From: Polyangiaceae bacterium
GTDB taxonomy: Bacteria > Myxococcota_A > Polyangia > Polyangiales > Polyangiaceae
Length of the DNA: 46,432 bases
Assembly (NCBI GenBank): GCA_023150915.1
Contig: JAKLKA010000044.1
Span: 1-46,432, forward strand
Direction: 5' to 3'
Shown here: positions 15,237 to 25,589 of the stretch, piece after piece
How positions within the stretch are numbered: position 1 is the first letter of the stretch
Layout: every line of letters starts with the position of its first letter
Position numbers and translations under genes: made by a program
Notes under the pieces: generated by a model
What the model was told of the DNA's origin: nothing
The model's input: only the letters and a program-made list of their open reading frames with translations
Databases searched by the model: none

Positions 15237-17486
15237 TCAGTCGTCCAGGCGCCGCTTCTGCTTGCGGCGCTTCTTGGCGCCGCGCTTGCGCAGCTTGTCC
15301 ATGGTGATGGTCGCCTGGTTCGGTGCTGGCACCGGCGCCAGCTGCCGTGACACCGCCTTCTCGGTGTCGCGGGCGCGTTCGCGAGCAAATTCCATGAAGC
15401 GCAGCTGGCTGCGGACCGGCTTGCCCTCTTTGGCGGGCTCGACGCGGCCGTAACGTCCCGTCGCCTCCAGCTGCCAGCTCTTGCTGCTGTCGGCCCGCAT
15501 CGTGGCCAGGATCTCGTCGATCGCCCGGCGGCGCAGGCCCTCGTCCAAGATGGGCCACATCACCTCGACCCGCCGGCGGAAGTTGCGCGGCATCCAGTCG
15601 GCGCTGGACAGGTAGACCTCGTCGTTGCCGCCGTTGGCGAAGTGGAACACGCGCGAGTGCTCGAGGAAGCGGTCGACCAGCGCGTGGACGCGCACGTACT
15701 CGCTGACGCCCTTCACCCCCGGTCGCAGGCAGCAGATGCCGCGCACCAAGAGGTCGATCTGCACCCCCGCCTGCGAGGCGGCATACAGTGACGCGATCAC
15801 GTCGGCGTCCACCAGCGAGTTCATCTTCGCCGTGATCTTCGCCGGGCGGCCGGCCCGCGCGTGCTCCGACTCGCGCGAGATCAGGCCCAGCACCGCCTCG
15901 TGCAGCCCCAGCGGCGCCACGATCATCCGGTTCCAGCGCGGCGGCGCGCTATAGCCCGTGAGCAGGTTGAAGAGCGCGCTGGCGTCTTCGCCCAGCTCTT
16001 CGTTGGCGGTGAACAGCGACAGATCGGTGTACAGGCGCGCGGTCTGCTGGTTGTAGTTGCCGGTGGCCAAGTGCACATAGCGCCGCAGGCCGTTGCGCTC
16101 GCGCCGCACGACCAACAGCACCTTGGCGTGGGTCTTCATGCCCATCAGGCCGTACATCACGTTCACGCCCGAGCGCTCGAGGGCACGGGCCCACTGCATG
16201 TTGCTGGCCTCGTCGAACCGGGCCTTCAGCTCGACCACCGCGGTGACCTGCTTGCCCAGCTCGGCCGCGCGCTGCAGTGCCTTCACGATCGGCGATTCAC
16301 CGCCGGTGCGATACAGCGTCTGCTTGATGGCGAGCACCTGGGGGTCTTCGGCGGCCTGCGACAAGAAATCGACCACCGCCTCGAACGACTCGTAGGGGTG
16401 GTGGAGCAGCACGTCGCGCTCGCGAATCGTCTCGAACAAGTCGTCGCTGTCGCGCAGCGGCGGCACATAGACCGGCGAGAAGCTCTCGTCGCGCAGGTCG
16501 CGGCGATCGTCGCCGGTGGTCATCTCCATCATGTCGGCCAGGTAGAGCGGGCCGCGGGTGGTGAACACGTCGCGCTCGATGTCCAGATCGAGCGACCGGC
16601 AGAGGAACTGCAGCGAATCTGGCGGCACGTCTCCGGCCACGCTGAGCCGCACTGCGTGGCCGCGCTCGCGCCGCCTGAGCTCGGCTTGCAGCGTCAGCAG
16701 CAGATCTTCGGCCTCGTCGTCGTCGAGCTCGATGTCGAAGTTGCGGGTCACCCGGAACGCGAAACGCCCCACCACGCGCATCTGCGGAAAGAGCATGGCG
16801 GCGTGGCGCAAGATCAGATCTTCCAGCGCCACATACGCCCGCCGCAGCCCCTGCTGTGGCACGCGGATCAGGCGGCCCAGGGGCATGGGCACCTGCACCA
16901 CGCCGAAGCTGGGCTCGGTGCCCCGCACCGGGCTGTCGAACACGAACCCGACGTTGATGCTCTTGTTGCGCACGTGCGGGAACGGGTGCGCCGGATCCAC
17001 CACGATCGGCGTCAGCACCGGGAAGATGTCCTTCCGGAAGTGCTCGTCCAAGAGCGCCTGGTCCTCGGTGGCCAGCTCGTCGGGCAAGATCAGCGCAATG
17101 CCCGCCTCGCGCAGGTGTGGCTGAACCGAGTCGGCCCAGATGCGGTAGCTCTCGTCCACCAGCTCGTGGGTGCGAATGCTGATGGCGGTGAGCTGCTGCA
17201 CCGGTGTCATGCCGTCGGGCGGAACTTCGTCGATCTCGCCGGAAAGCTGGGCCTGGAGCCCGGCCACCCGCACCATGAAGAATTCGTCCAGGTTGTTGGC
17301 GAAGATCGAGAGGAACTTGACGCGCTCGTAGAGCGGAACGCGTTCGTCGGCGGCTTCGGCCACCACCCGCGCGTTGAACTCGAGCCACGAGAGCTCGCGG
17401 TTGACGAACAGGCTCGCGTCGTCCAGCGGGCGGGGCGAGCGCTGCGACACCGGAGGGCGGCTGTGGGCGGGAAGGTCCAGGCTCAT
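15237..17486 (-). CDS. ppk1: Polyphosphate kinase 1
   Basis: 749 residues. PPK1 reversibly polymerises the gamma phosphate of ATP into polyphosphate. The N-terminal domain begins with FVNRELSWLEFNARV and continues FLSIFANNLDEFFMVRVAG; the head domain follows. Phospholipase-D-like catalytic domains carry the autophosphorylated His in GMKTHAKVLLV (about residue 452) and the second His in LEHSRVFHF (about residue 610), with VYLSSADWMPRN after it. The nucleotide-binding segment ELKARFDEASNMQWARAL is intact. An extra C-terminal tail rich in Lys/Arg (KRGAKKRRKQKRR) is not part of the usual core and may bind the polyanion. No ppx or pho gene is adjacent. Confidence 0.98.
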   Translation of the reverse strand: MSLDLPAHSRPPVSQRSPRPLDDASLFVNRELSWLEFNARVVAEAADERVPLYERVKFLSIFANNLDEFFMVRVAGLQAQLSGEIDEVPPDGMTPVQQLTAISIRTHELVDESYRIWADSVQPHLREAGIALILPDELATEDQALLDEHFRKDIFPVLTPIVVDPAHPFPHVRNKSINVGFVFDSPVRGTEPSFGVVQVPMPLGRLIRVPQQGLRRAYVALEDLILRHAAMLFPQMRVVGRFAFRVTRNFDIELDDDEAEDLLLTLQAELRRRERGHAVRLSVAGDVPPDSLQFLCRSLDLDIERDVFTTRGPLYLADMMEMTTGDDRRDLRDESFSPVYVPPLRDSDDLFETIRERDVLLHHPYESFEAVVDFLSQAAEDPQVLAIKQTLYRTGGESPIVKALQRAAELGKQVTAVVELKARFDEASNMQWARALERSGVNVMYGLMGMKTHAKVLLVVRRERNGLRRYVHLATGNYNQQTARLYTDLSLFTANEELGEDASALFNLLTGYSAPPRWNRMIVAPLGLHEAVLGLISRESEHARAGRPAKITAKMNSLVDADVIASLYAASQAGVQIDLLVRGICCLRPGVKGVSEYVRVHALVDRFLEHSRVFHFANGGNDEVYLSSADWMPRNFRRRVEVMWPILDEGLRRRAIDEILATMRADSSKSWQLEATGRYGRVEPAKEGKPVRSQLRFMEFARERARDTEKAVSRQLAPVPAPNQATITMDKLRKRGAKKRRKQKRRLDD

Positions 17487-17553
17487 GTCCGAGGGACGGC
17501 AATCCTACCTCACGCGGCGCGGGTTCCCGCAAAAGTGCTAGGCTCGGGCGCGG

Positions 17554-18798
17554 ATGGTCGCCCGCTTCGCCACGCTCCGCGCACTGGCCGCCGTCGGGGT
17601 CGCTGCCTGGCTGATGGCGCTTTCGTGCTCGGACGATGGCAAGCCCGAGGTGTCGAAACCGAAGGCCGACGCCGGCGACGCCGGCGGTGCCGGTGGCCAG
17701 GGCGGGGCCCCCGACGCCAGCGGCGGGAGCGGCGCCGCCGACGCGGCAGTGGACGCCGACGCCAGCGACGCGCCGGTTTCGCCGCTTCGCCTGGGCATCA
17801 TCCCGGTGCCGCCCTCTTCCACCGACGCCGGGCCCTCGCCGGCCGATCAGAAGCTGGCCGAGCTCGACGTGATCGCCTTGGGCTCGCGCGGGGTGAGCCA
17901 GGTGCTGCCGTGGAAGCAGCTGTTCGAGTCGCCCTCCGCGCCCGCGCCCGCTGCGTGGGCCAAGCTCGAGGCCGTCTCGAAGCTGTATCAAGGCTCGGGT
18001 CGCGACCTCTTGGTGTGTCTGGCGCTGGTCGACCGCACGCTCGACGCGCGCCCCCCGGGCTCGGCTCCGAGCTTTGGCGACGCCACCACCGTGGCCGCGC
18101 TCGAGGCGCTGATCGACAAGGTGTTCGCGACCTTCGGCAAAGAGCTGTTCGCGCTGTCGTTCGGCAACGAGCTCGATCGCTACTTCTCGAGCCACGGCAC
18201 GAACGACGGCGCGGAGCTCGCGGCGCTGGTCGAGCACGGCATCGGTTATGCCCAGAAGCACCCCAAGAAACCGGCGGCGCTGCAGGTCGGCGCGACCTTC
18301 AGCGCGCAGAGCTTGACCGGGACCCTGGCGCCTTCGATCGTGAACATCCTGCAGAAGTCGGACGTGGTGGTCACCACGTATTACCCGCTCGATGCCAGCT
18401 TCGTCGCACGGCCGCCCTCGGGGGTGGCGCAGGACCTGGACGCGCTGCCGTCGCAGCTGGGCGGTGACGCCGCACCGCCGCGCCCCATCTTGCTGCAAGA
18501 GGTGGGTTACCCCAGCGCCGCGGCGAACAAGAGCTCGCCGGACCAGCAGAAGGCGTTCTACCAAGCGCTGGCGCAGGCGCTCACCGGCCGCCGCGCGCGC
18601 TTTCCGTTCGTCAGCATCAACGGTCTGAACGATCTTCATCCCGCCGCGTGCGCGAGCGAGGCTGCCGCATTCGGCGCGCCGGCCAGCGCCGAATCCGTCG
18701 CCGCTCGCTGCTCGCTTGGCCTGCGCGGAGCGGGTGAAACCGACAAACCCGCGATGGCCAGCGTTCTCGAAGCGCTGGCGGCGTTTTCCTCCCCGTAG
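17554..18798 (+). CDS. Lipoprotein with clan-A glycoside hydrolase-like TIM barrel
   Basis: 414 residues. The leader ends [11 protein letters not shown], a lipobox-type Cys with Asp following. Residues 30-75 are an Ala/Gly/Asp linker. From residue 78 the sequence reads as a beta/alpha barrel: [70 protein letters not shown]. The GNE at strand 4 and the Glu in LLQEVGYPS at strand 7 sit where the acid/base and nucleophile lie in clan GH-A retaining glycosidases, as in endo-galactanases and related enzymes. Substrate cannot be told from sequence. It stands alone, divergent from ppk1. Confidence 0.75.
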   Translation: MVARFATLRALAAVGVAAWLMALSCSDDGKPEVSKPKADAGDAGGAGGQGGAPDASGGSGAADAAVDADASDAPVSPLRLGIIPVPPSSTDAGPSPADQKLAELDVIALGSRGVSQVLPWKQLFESPSAPAPAAWAKLEAVSKLYQGSGRDLLVCLALVDRTLDARPPGSAPSFGDATTVAALEALIDKVFATFGKELFALSFGNELDRYFSSHGTNDGAELAALVEHGIGYAQKHPKKPAALQVGATFSAQSLTGTLAPSIVNILQKSDVVVTTYYPLDASFVARPPSGVAQDLDALPSQLGGDAAPPRPILLQEVGYPSAAANKSSPDQQKAFYQALAQALTGRRARFPFVSINGLNDLHPAACASEAAAFGAPASAESVAARCSLGLRGAGETDKPAMASVLEALAAFSSP

Positions 18799-18856
18799 CT
18801 CACTCTTCGGGCATTTCGGGCTATGCTGGGCTCGTCGAGCCGACCGAAAGGGCACC

Positions 18857-20956
<2,100 letters not shown>

Positions 20957-21064
20957 GCGCTGCGGCTCGCCCACGGGTCGGGGTAAGCCCCTGTCCCACC
21001 CCGCCCCACGACTGCCAGGCTGGCACGAAGGCTGCTAGCCTGGGTGGTCCTAGGAGGTTCTGCC

Positions 21065-21892
21065 ATGCGTTATCGCGCGCTCGTGGGGTTGGTGTTGACG
21101 GTCGTTCTCGGTGGCTGCCCGAAGCAGAAAGAGGACGAGACCCTGACCTTCGCCGAGGCCCAGCAGGCCGTCGAAGAGTCGACGCTGTCGTCCCAGGCCG
21201 AGAGCCTGCAGTCCGCCTCGGTCGAGATCACCACCAGCTTCACCATCGGGCAGGCCGTCCAGAACGCTGCCAAAGAGATCGGCGATTTCGTGGCCACGCA
21301 GCTGCCCTGCGCCGAGATCCAGCTGGCCGATGCCACGCTGACCGTGACCTATGGCGCCAAGAGCGGCAACTGCATCTACAAGGGGCACACGTTCAGCGGC
21401 TCGCACTCGATCCACGTCCAGAAGAACGACCAGGCCCAGGTTCTGGTGCACCACGAGTGGAAGGGGCTGTCGAACGGCCGGGTGAAGCTCGACGGCACGG
21501 CCGACGTGACCTGGGACTTCGAAGCCAAGAGCCGCCAGGTGGTTCACAGCGTGAAGTGGACGCGGGTTAACGATGGCTTCACCGTCACCGGCGAGGGCGA
21601 CCGCACCCAGACCCCGCTCGCGGGCGGCGTGCTCGAGGGGATCGAGGTCAACGGCACCCGCTCGTGGTCCAGCAGCCGGGGCCAGTGGGACCTGACCATC
21701 GACGGCGTCCAGATGCGCTGGGTCGACCCGGTGCCGCAGTCGGGGTCTTACACCCTGCTCACCCCCAAGAAGAAGACCCTCAGCTTGTCGTTCGAGCGGG
21801 TCGACGACGACACCATCAAGGTGACGGTGGGGAACGGCAAGCGCTCGTTCAACTTCGACGTGACCAAGATCGGCAGCGTGAAGTCGAGCTGA
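21065..21892 (+). CDS. Lipoprotein, unknown function
   Basis: 275 residues. ATG 21065 has a perfect ribosome site (AGGAGG, 7 nt upstream). The leader YRALVGLVLTVVLGGC has a strong lipobox (VLGGC). Residues 30-90 form a helical stretch (FAEAQQAVEESTLSSQAESL). The rest is beta-rich: VTYGAKSGNCIYKGHTFSG, VLVHHEWKGLSNGRVKLDGT, VNGTRSWSSSRGQWDLTIDG, LSLSFERVDDDTIKVTVGNG, giving a repeated strand-turn-strand pattern like a lipocalin or sandwich. Two Cys (near 85 and 105) may pair. I do not recognise a family. It lies 108 bp after prkA and converges with msrB. Confidence 0.8.
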   Translation: MRYRALVGLVLTVVLGGCPKQKEDETLTFAEAQQAVEESTLSSQAESLQSASVEITTSFTIGQAVQNAAKEIGDFVATQLPCAEIQLADATLTVTYGAKSGNCIYKGHTFSGSHSIHVQKNDQAQVLVHHEWKGLSNGRVKLDGTADVTWDFEAKSRQVVHSVKWTRVNDGFTVTGEGDRTQTPLAGGVLEGIEVNGTRSWSSSRGQWDLTIDGVQMRWVDPVPQSGSYTLLTPKKKTLSLSFERVDDDTIKVTVGNGKRSFNFDVTKIGSVKSS

Positions 21893-21925
21893 CCCGGCGC
21901 CGCCAAGGCGAGACGCGGCTCGAGG

Positions 21926-22330
21926 TCAGCGAGGTTTCCGGTCGAGCGCCAGCGACACGCTGTTGATGCAATAGCGCAGCCCCGTCGGCTCTGGGCCGTC
22001 TTCGAAGACGTGTCCCAGGTGGGCGTCGCACCGCGCGCACTTCACCTCGACCCGGCGCATGCCCAGCGAGGCGTCGCCTTCCAGCTCCAAGGCGTCATCG
22101 GCCACCGGCCTCCAGAAGCTGGGCCAGCCGCTGCCCGAGTCGTACTTGGTGTCCGACGAGAACAGCTCGGCGCCGCAGCACACGCAGCGATAAGTGCCGG
22201 CGTCCACGCAGGCGTAATACTTGCCGGTGAATGCGCGCTCGGTGCCCTTCTGCCGCGCCACCCGGAACTCTTCCGCGCTCAGCGCGTGACGCCACTCGGC
22301 GTCGCCCTTCACGATCTTCTCTCGTGTCAT
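21926..22330 (-). CDS. msrB: Peptide-methionine (R)-S-oxide reductase MsrB
   Basis: 134 residues. Reduces the R isomer of methionine sulfoxide in proteins with thioredoxin. Features: two CxxC zinc pairs (CVCCG near residue 50 and [10 protein letters not shown] near residue 98), the substrate motif [10 protein letters not shown], and the catalytic Cys at about residue 121 in [11 protein letters not shown]. There is no signal peptide, so it acts in the cytoplasm. Start ATG 22330; no alternative is needed because the N-terminal [19 protein letters not shown] is the usual family opening. It is followed leftward by a convergent lipoprotein gene. Confidence 0.97.
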   Translation of the reverse strand: MTREKIVKGDAEWRHALSAEEFRVARQKGTERAFTGKYYACVDAGTYRCVCCGAELFSSDTKYDSGSGWPSFWRPVADDALELEGDASLGMRRVEVKCARCDAHLGHVFEDGPEPTGLRYCINSVSLALDRKPR

Positions 22331-22373
22331 GGTGCACCCGAGCTGTAGGGCCAGCCCCGGGCTTTGTCAGGCG

Positions 22374-22838
22374 TCAGCGCGGAACCAGCGTCCGCTCGCG
22401 CTCGGGCGCCGGCTCGGCCGGCGGAGAGGGCGGCGGCACGGGCTGCCGGTGGGCCAGGGCGGTGCCGTCCCCCGACGGGGCCGACTCTAATTCCGCACGC
22501 TGGCGCTGACCGAGCTCGAACCAGCCCCGATCGAGCAGCGCACGGCGATCGATCCGTAGCGAACCGGGCGCGACCCGCTCGACCTCGTAGGCGTAGGTCA
22601 ACCAGCGCCGGGCGCTTGCCAGATCCCCCAGCACCAGCAGCGTCATGCCGCGGTACAGGCCGTATTCGGCGCGCTCACGCGGGGTGTACCCCGTGAGGCG
22701 GTATTCGGTCTGCTCGAAGACCTCGGCGGCCTCGACATAGCGACCGTCACCGTAGAGCGTGCTGCCGCGCCGCACGTGGGTTTCGCAGCCGGAAGTCACG
22801 GCCGCGGTCAGGGCGACGAAAGCCAGGAACCGGCGCAC
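22374..22838 (-). CDS. Small lipoprotein with TPR-like helices
   Basis: 154 residues from GTG 22838, which gives the leader RRFLAFVALTAAVTSGC with lipobox TSGC; the frame is open 12 codons further up to 22874 but the extra part has no leader character. After the Cys, GSTLYGDGRYVEAAEVFEQTEY, ERAEYGLYRGMTLLVLGDLASARRWL and AYEVERVAP read as two or three tetratricopeptide-like helix pairs. The tail is Pro/Glu-rich. Such lipoproteins often act as scaffolds in envelope assembly; no specific role can be given. It diverges from the coiled-coil gene at 22937 with a gap of 98 bp, and may share transcription with msrB. Confidence 0.72.
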   Translation of the reverse strand: MRRFLAFVALTAAVTSGCETHVRRGSTLYGDGRYVEAAEVFEQTEYRLTGYTPRERAEYGLYRGMTLLVLGDLASARRWLTYAYEVERVAPGSLRIDRRALLDRGWFELGQRQRAELESAPSGDGTALAHRQPVPPPSPPAEPAPERERTLVPR

Positions 22839-22936
22839 CCGCCCAGAATACTCGGCCCCCCCGATGGGCGCCAAGGGACCGGCGGCCCGGGCCGATTTGT
22901 CGCCGTTTTCCGCGGGCGGTCGGGTAGAACCGGGCC

Positions 22937-23206
22937 ATGAGCATCAAGGACGAGGTGAAGAAGCGGGGTCTGGCGCTGCTCGGCGATCCGCGCATGGCCA
23001 AGCTCATGCAGAACGAGCAGTTCATGCGGGCGATGATGACGGTGATCCAGGTGCCCGGAAAGGTGGAGCACTTCACCTCCGAGCAGACCGAGCGCTTCGC
23101 CAAGATGATGCGCGTTGCCACCGCCGACGAGGTGAAGGACCTGAAGCGTCAGGTGAAAGCCCTCGAGTCCGAGGTGGCCAAGCTCAAGAAGAAGATCGAC
23201 AGCTGA
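22937..23206 (+). CDS. Small coiled-coil protein
   Basis: 89 residues, ATG 22937. No signal or membrane segment. The N-terminal half is amphipathic and basic (VKKRGLALLGDPRMAKLMQN); the C-terminal 35 residues are a regular coiled coil with heptads of Leu/Val (VKDLKRQVKALESEVAKLKKKI). This layout is common in small phasin-like or nucleoid-associated proteins of myxobacteria, but I cannot assign it. Codon use is like its neighbours. The DUF3079 gene starts 19 bp after its stop, which suggests one transcript. Confidence 0.75.
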   Translation: MSIKDEVKKRGLALLGDPRMAKLMQNEQFMRAMMTVIQVPGKVEHFTSEQTERFAKMMRVATADEVKDLKRQVKALESEVAKLKKKIDS

Positions 23207-23225
23207 GCGTGCTACGCTGGGGCTG

Positions 23226-23489
23226 GTGGCTGACGCGCCGTTGCCCCGGAACCCGCCTCACCCCGAGCGCATCTGCTGGGGCTGCGAGAAGCTGTGCCCC
23301 GCCGGCGATCTCACCTGCGGCAATGGCACAGAGCGGACGCCGCACCCGGCTGAGCTGTTCGGTGCCGACTGGTACGAGTGGCGAAACGAGTCAGCGCCGG
23401 GCCCGCTTGGTGAGCCACGACTCGAGCAAGGGCCAGGTCAGCTGGGGGGCCTCGCGTCCGATCAGCAAGTCGACGTGCCCGAACGGTAG
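23226..23489 (+). CDS. DUF3079 protein with extended tail
   Basis: 87 residues from GTG 23226. Residues 7-52 match the DUF3079 pattern: PHPERICWGCEKLCPAG, LTCGNGTERTPHPAELFG, DWYEW. Four Cys (CWGC, C-P, TC) suggest a small zinc- or iron-binding knuckle; function unknown. Family members I recall end soon after the DWYEW motif, at about 60-70 residues. Here about 30 more residues follow, and the 3' 99 bp overlaps the convergent hydrolase gene. The tail has no conserved look, so it is probably read-through after loss of an earlier stop. Confidence 0.78.
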   Translation: MADAPLPRNPPHPERICWGCEKLCPAGDLTCGNGTERTPHPAELFGADWYEWRNESAPGPLGEPRLEQGPGQLGGLASDQQVDVPER

Positions 23490-24464
23490 CTCGCGGTAGG
23501 TGCGATCGCTCGAGGTCGAGAGCGTGTAGGCGGGCTTCACCGAGGCGGGCGGCGCGAGGTCGTCGTAGATGCCCGAGATCACCAAGAGCGGCACCTCGAG
23601 CGACTCGAAGCGGCGACCGTATCCGAACACGCCGTCGTCCCCGGCTTTGCGCTCGCGGGCCTCTTGCGCCCAGCTGAACATGGCGCGCATGGTGGCAATG
23701 CTGCCGCGGTCCATGGCCAGCGCCATGTGCTGCTCGAGCACCTCGGGCTCGATGGCGCCGCGGTGGAAGCCGCGGAACGGCAGCGGATAGAGCGGGCTCT
23801 CGACCACGCGCCGGGCGGTGCGCACGAACTTGCCATAGGCCCGGGCGGGCACCGCGAAGTTCGGCAGGTTCACTCGCTGGTCGAGGGCCAGAAACGCGCT
23901 GGTCAAGCCCGTCAGCCAGCGCGAGCCCGCGGTGAAGTGATAGGGCGAGCCCAGCGATGCCACGCCGGCCACGCGCGACGGGTGGTCCACGGCCACGCAG
24001 TACGCCACCACACCGCCCAGCGAGTGCCCCACGATGAACACCGGACGATCGCCGGACAGGATCTTGATCTCTTCCAGCGCGGCCGGCACGTCCTCGTGGA
24101 TGAACTCGAGCACCGAGCGCGGCCGGCGGGCGCCGAAGTGGCCGCTTCGTCCACGGCCCCGCAGGTCCACGTTGAACACGTCGAAGCCCGCCCGCGCCAG
24201 GTGGTTGGCCAGGCTGCGGCGCGGCAGGTGAAACGCGTAGCGGTTCTGCCCGTAGCCGTGGATCAGCAGCACGGGTGCCAGGGTCTCGGCCGCGACCTCG
24301 GCCGGGTCGGGGCGGGCAATCGCCGTGCTGGTGGGCGCGCGGACCGCGCGCTTGCGCACCATCGCGATTGGCATCACGCCCCGCGCGAGCACCAGCTCTT
24401 TGACGAAATGCGCGCGCTCGTCGATGTCGACGGCCTGCTCGACGACCAAGCTGTGGAGGATCAT
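23391..24464 (-). CDS. Alpha/beta hydrolase, esterase/PhaC-like
   Basis: 357 residues from ATG 24464. Fold motifs are complete: oxyanion LLIHGYGQNRYAFHL, the segment VFNVDLRGRGRSGHFG, nucleophile elbow VGHSLGGVV (Ser near residue 160), acid loop VISGIYDDLAPP, and the catalytic His in PFGHVDLLIG near the C-terminus. The long helical cap between strands 6 and 7 (FLALDQRVNLPNF onward) and the general plan resemble polyhydroxyalkanoate synthase-related and lysophospholipase-like hydrolases. The nucleophile is Ser rather than the Cys of PHA synthases, so ester hydrolysis is more likely. No signal peptide is seen. It overlaps the convergent DUF3079 tail by 99 bp. Confidence 0.88.
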   Translation of the reverse strand: MILHSLVVEQAVDIDERAHFVKELVLARGVMPIAMVRKRAVRAPTSTAIARPDPAEVAAETLAPVLLIHGYGQNRYAFHLPRRSLANHLARAGFDVFNVDLRGRGRSGHFGARRPRSVLEFIHEDVPAALEEIKILSGDRPVFIVGHSLGGVVAYCVAVDHPSRVAGVASLGSPYHFTAGSRWLTGLTSAFLALDQRVNLPNFAVPARAYGKFVRTARRVVESPLYPLPFRGFHRGAIEPEVLEQHMALAMDRGSIATMRAMFSWAQEARERKAGDDGVFGYGRRFESLEVPLLVISGIYDDLAPPASVKPAYTLSTSSDRTYRELPFGHVDLLIGREAPQLTWPLLESWLTKRARR

Positions 24465-24588
24465 GCGGGCACGCCGGGCCCCCCATACCACGCCCGCCTG
24501 GCGCGCTGGGCACGCCGCCGACGCGGCCCCGCGGGCAGCCGCCGGCCGCCCCACCCGAGGGCACCCGGCAAAAGCAGCCCTTGGTGAT

Positions 24589-24639
24589 TGGCACACCCTC
24601 GTGGCACAATCCGCGCCGCCGTGGCACTTGGGCGTGCCA
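24589..24639. promoter_or_regulatory. Cluster of TGGCAC boxes before the barrel/kinase operon
   Basis: Three direct TGGCAC boxes (24589, 24602, 24622) and one inverted GTGCCA (24634-24639); the last two form an inverted repeat around TTGGGC. The box at 24602 has GC exactly 10 nt after its GG, the spacing of a sigma-54 -24/-12 promoter, but the -12 element (GCGCC) is poor. It could be an operator or a weak sigma-54 promoter for the operon, whose second gene is itself a sigma-54 activator. Confidence 0.3.
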
Positions 24640-24659
24640 GCAGGCCGGAGGGACAGCGC

Positions 24660-25583
24660 ATGCGAAGCCAGCGAAAGTGGATTCAACGAGGGGTCTTGGG
24701 GGTGGCGGTGTCGGTCGTTGCCCCGGCAGCGATGGCACAGGGCGAGGGCAAGCCGCCGGCAGAGGCCGCCCCCGCCGCGCCGGCAGCCGCAGGAGAAGCG
24801 ACAGCGCCGCCGCCGGCAGCGACGGCGAATCCCGACGAGGCGGCGGCGGATCCCGTCGAGGCACCGAAGCCCAAGGCCGGCAGCCCCACTGCCGACGCGC
24901 CGGCTGGCGACACGCCGGTCGAGCTGCCCGGTCAGACCTATCGCTTCGTGGGTCTGCGCTACCGCGGCATCGTGGTTCCCAAGTTCATGATGAACCTCTT
25001 CGGCGACGGCGGCGAGACGGTCTACGTGCACGGCGTCGGGCCCGAGTTCGCGATCCGCAAAGACGGGTTCGAGTACGTGTTCAGCCTGTGGTGGGCCGGG
25101 TACTACATGGACGACACGCCGTTCAAGGCGAGCTCCGACCCGAAGAACGCGTTCGAGATCGTGAAGAGCGATCTGAACGTGATCTACATGACCGCCGATT
25201 TCCTCTGGAGTCAGGAGCTGGGCTCGCAGTTCGCGGTGAACTACGGCATGGGCGCCGGCTTCGGTCTGGTGTTCGGTGATCTGTATCGCACCCAGGCGTA
25301 TCCCAAGGACGGCAATCCCAACACCGACCCCTACAAGTGGGAGAAGTGCACCGGGCCCGGGAACCCGGCCATCGGCGACTTCTGCGGCGACGACAACAAC
25401 CACTACGACGGTTACAAAGAGGCGAGCTGGGCCAACGGCGGCAGCAAGCCCATCATCTTCCCGTGGCTCGCGCTGCAGACCGGCTTCCGCTACAAGCCGG
25501 CCAAGAACTTCGTGGCGCGGCTGGACGCGGGCTTCGGCACCAGCGGCTTCTTCTTCGGGGTGGGCGCCGACTACGGTCTCTGA
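24660..25583 (+). CDS. Outer-membrane protein with Ala/Pro-rich N-terminal linker
   Basis: 307 residues from ATG 24660 (RSQRKWIQRGVLGVAVSVVA is a basic-hydrophobic Sec leader ending PAAMAQG). Residues 28-95 are an Ala/Pro/Glu linker. From residue 100 the chain is beta-rich with aromatic girdles: GQTYRFVGLRYRGIVVPKF, FEYVFSLWWAGYYMDDTPF, AVNYGMGAGFGLVFGDLY, LALQTGFRYKPAKNFVARLD, and it ends FFFGVGADYGL, consistent with a barrel's last strand. One loop has a Cys pair (KCTGPGNPAIGDFC). No family is recognised. It leads a four-gene operon: the hybrid kinase starts 6 bp after its stop, which suggests it could take part in the sensing of the same signal. Confidence 0.82.
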   Translation: MRSQRKWIQRGVLGVAVSVVAPAAMAQGEGKPPAEAAPAAPAAAGEATAPPPAATANPDEAAADPVEAPKPKAGSPTADAPAGDTPVELPGQTYRFVGLRYRGIVVPKFMMNLFGDGGETVYVHGVGPEFAIRKDGFEYVFSLWWAGYYMDDTPFKASSDPKNAFEIVKSDLNVIYMTADFLWSQELGSQFAVNYGMGAGFGLVFGDLYRTQAYPKDGNPNTDPYKWEKCTGPGNPAIGDFCGDDNNHYDGYKEASWANGGSKPIIFPWLALQTGFRYKPAKNFVARLDAGFGTSGFFFGVGADYGL

Positions 25584-25589
25584 GGCCGC

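Noticed and set aside
15861-18467. Open frame of about 870 codons antisense to ppk1 and running into the next gene
   Set aside because: Translation is Arg/His/Gln-rich shadow sequence; ppk1 on the other strand is unmistakable.
24602-24617. Sigma-54 -24/-12 promoter
   Set aside because: The -24 part is perfect but the -12 part keeps only GC, so it is listed only as a weak box cluster.
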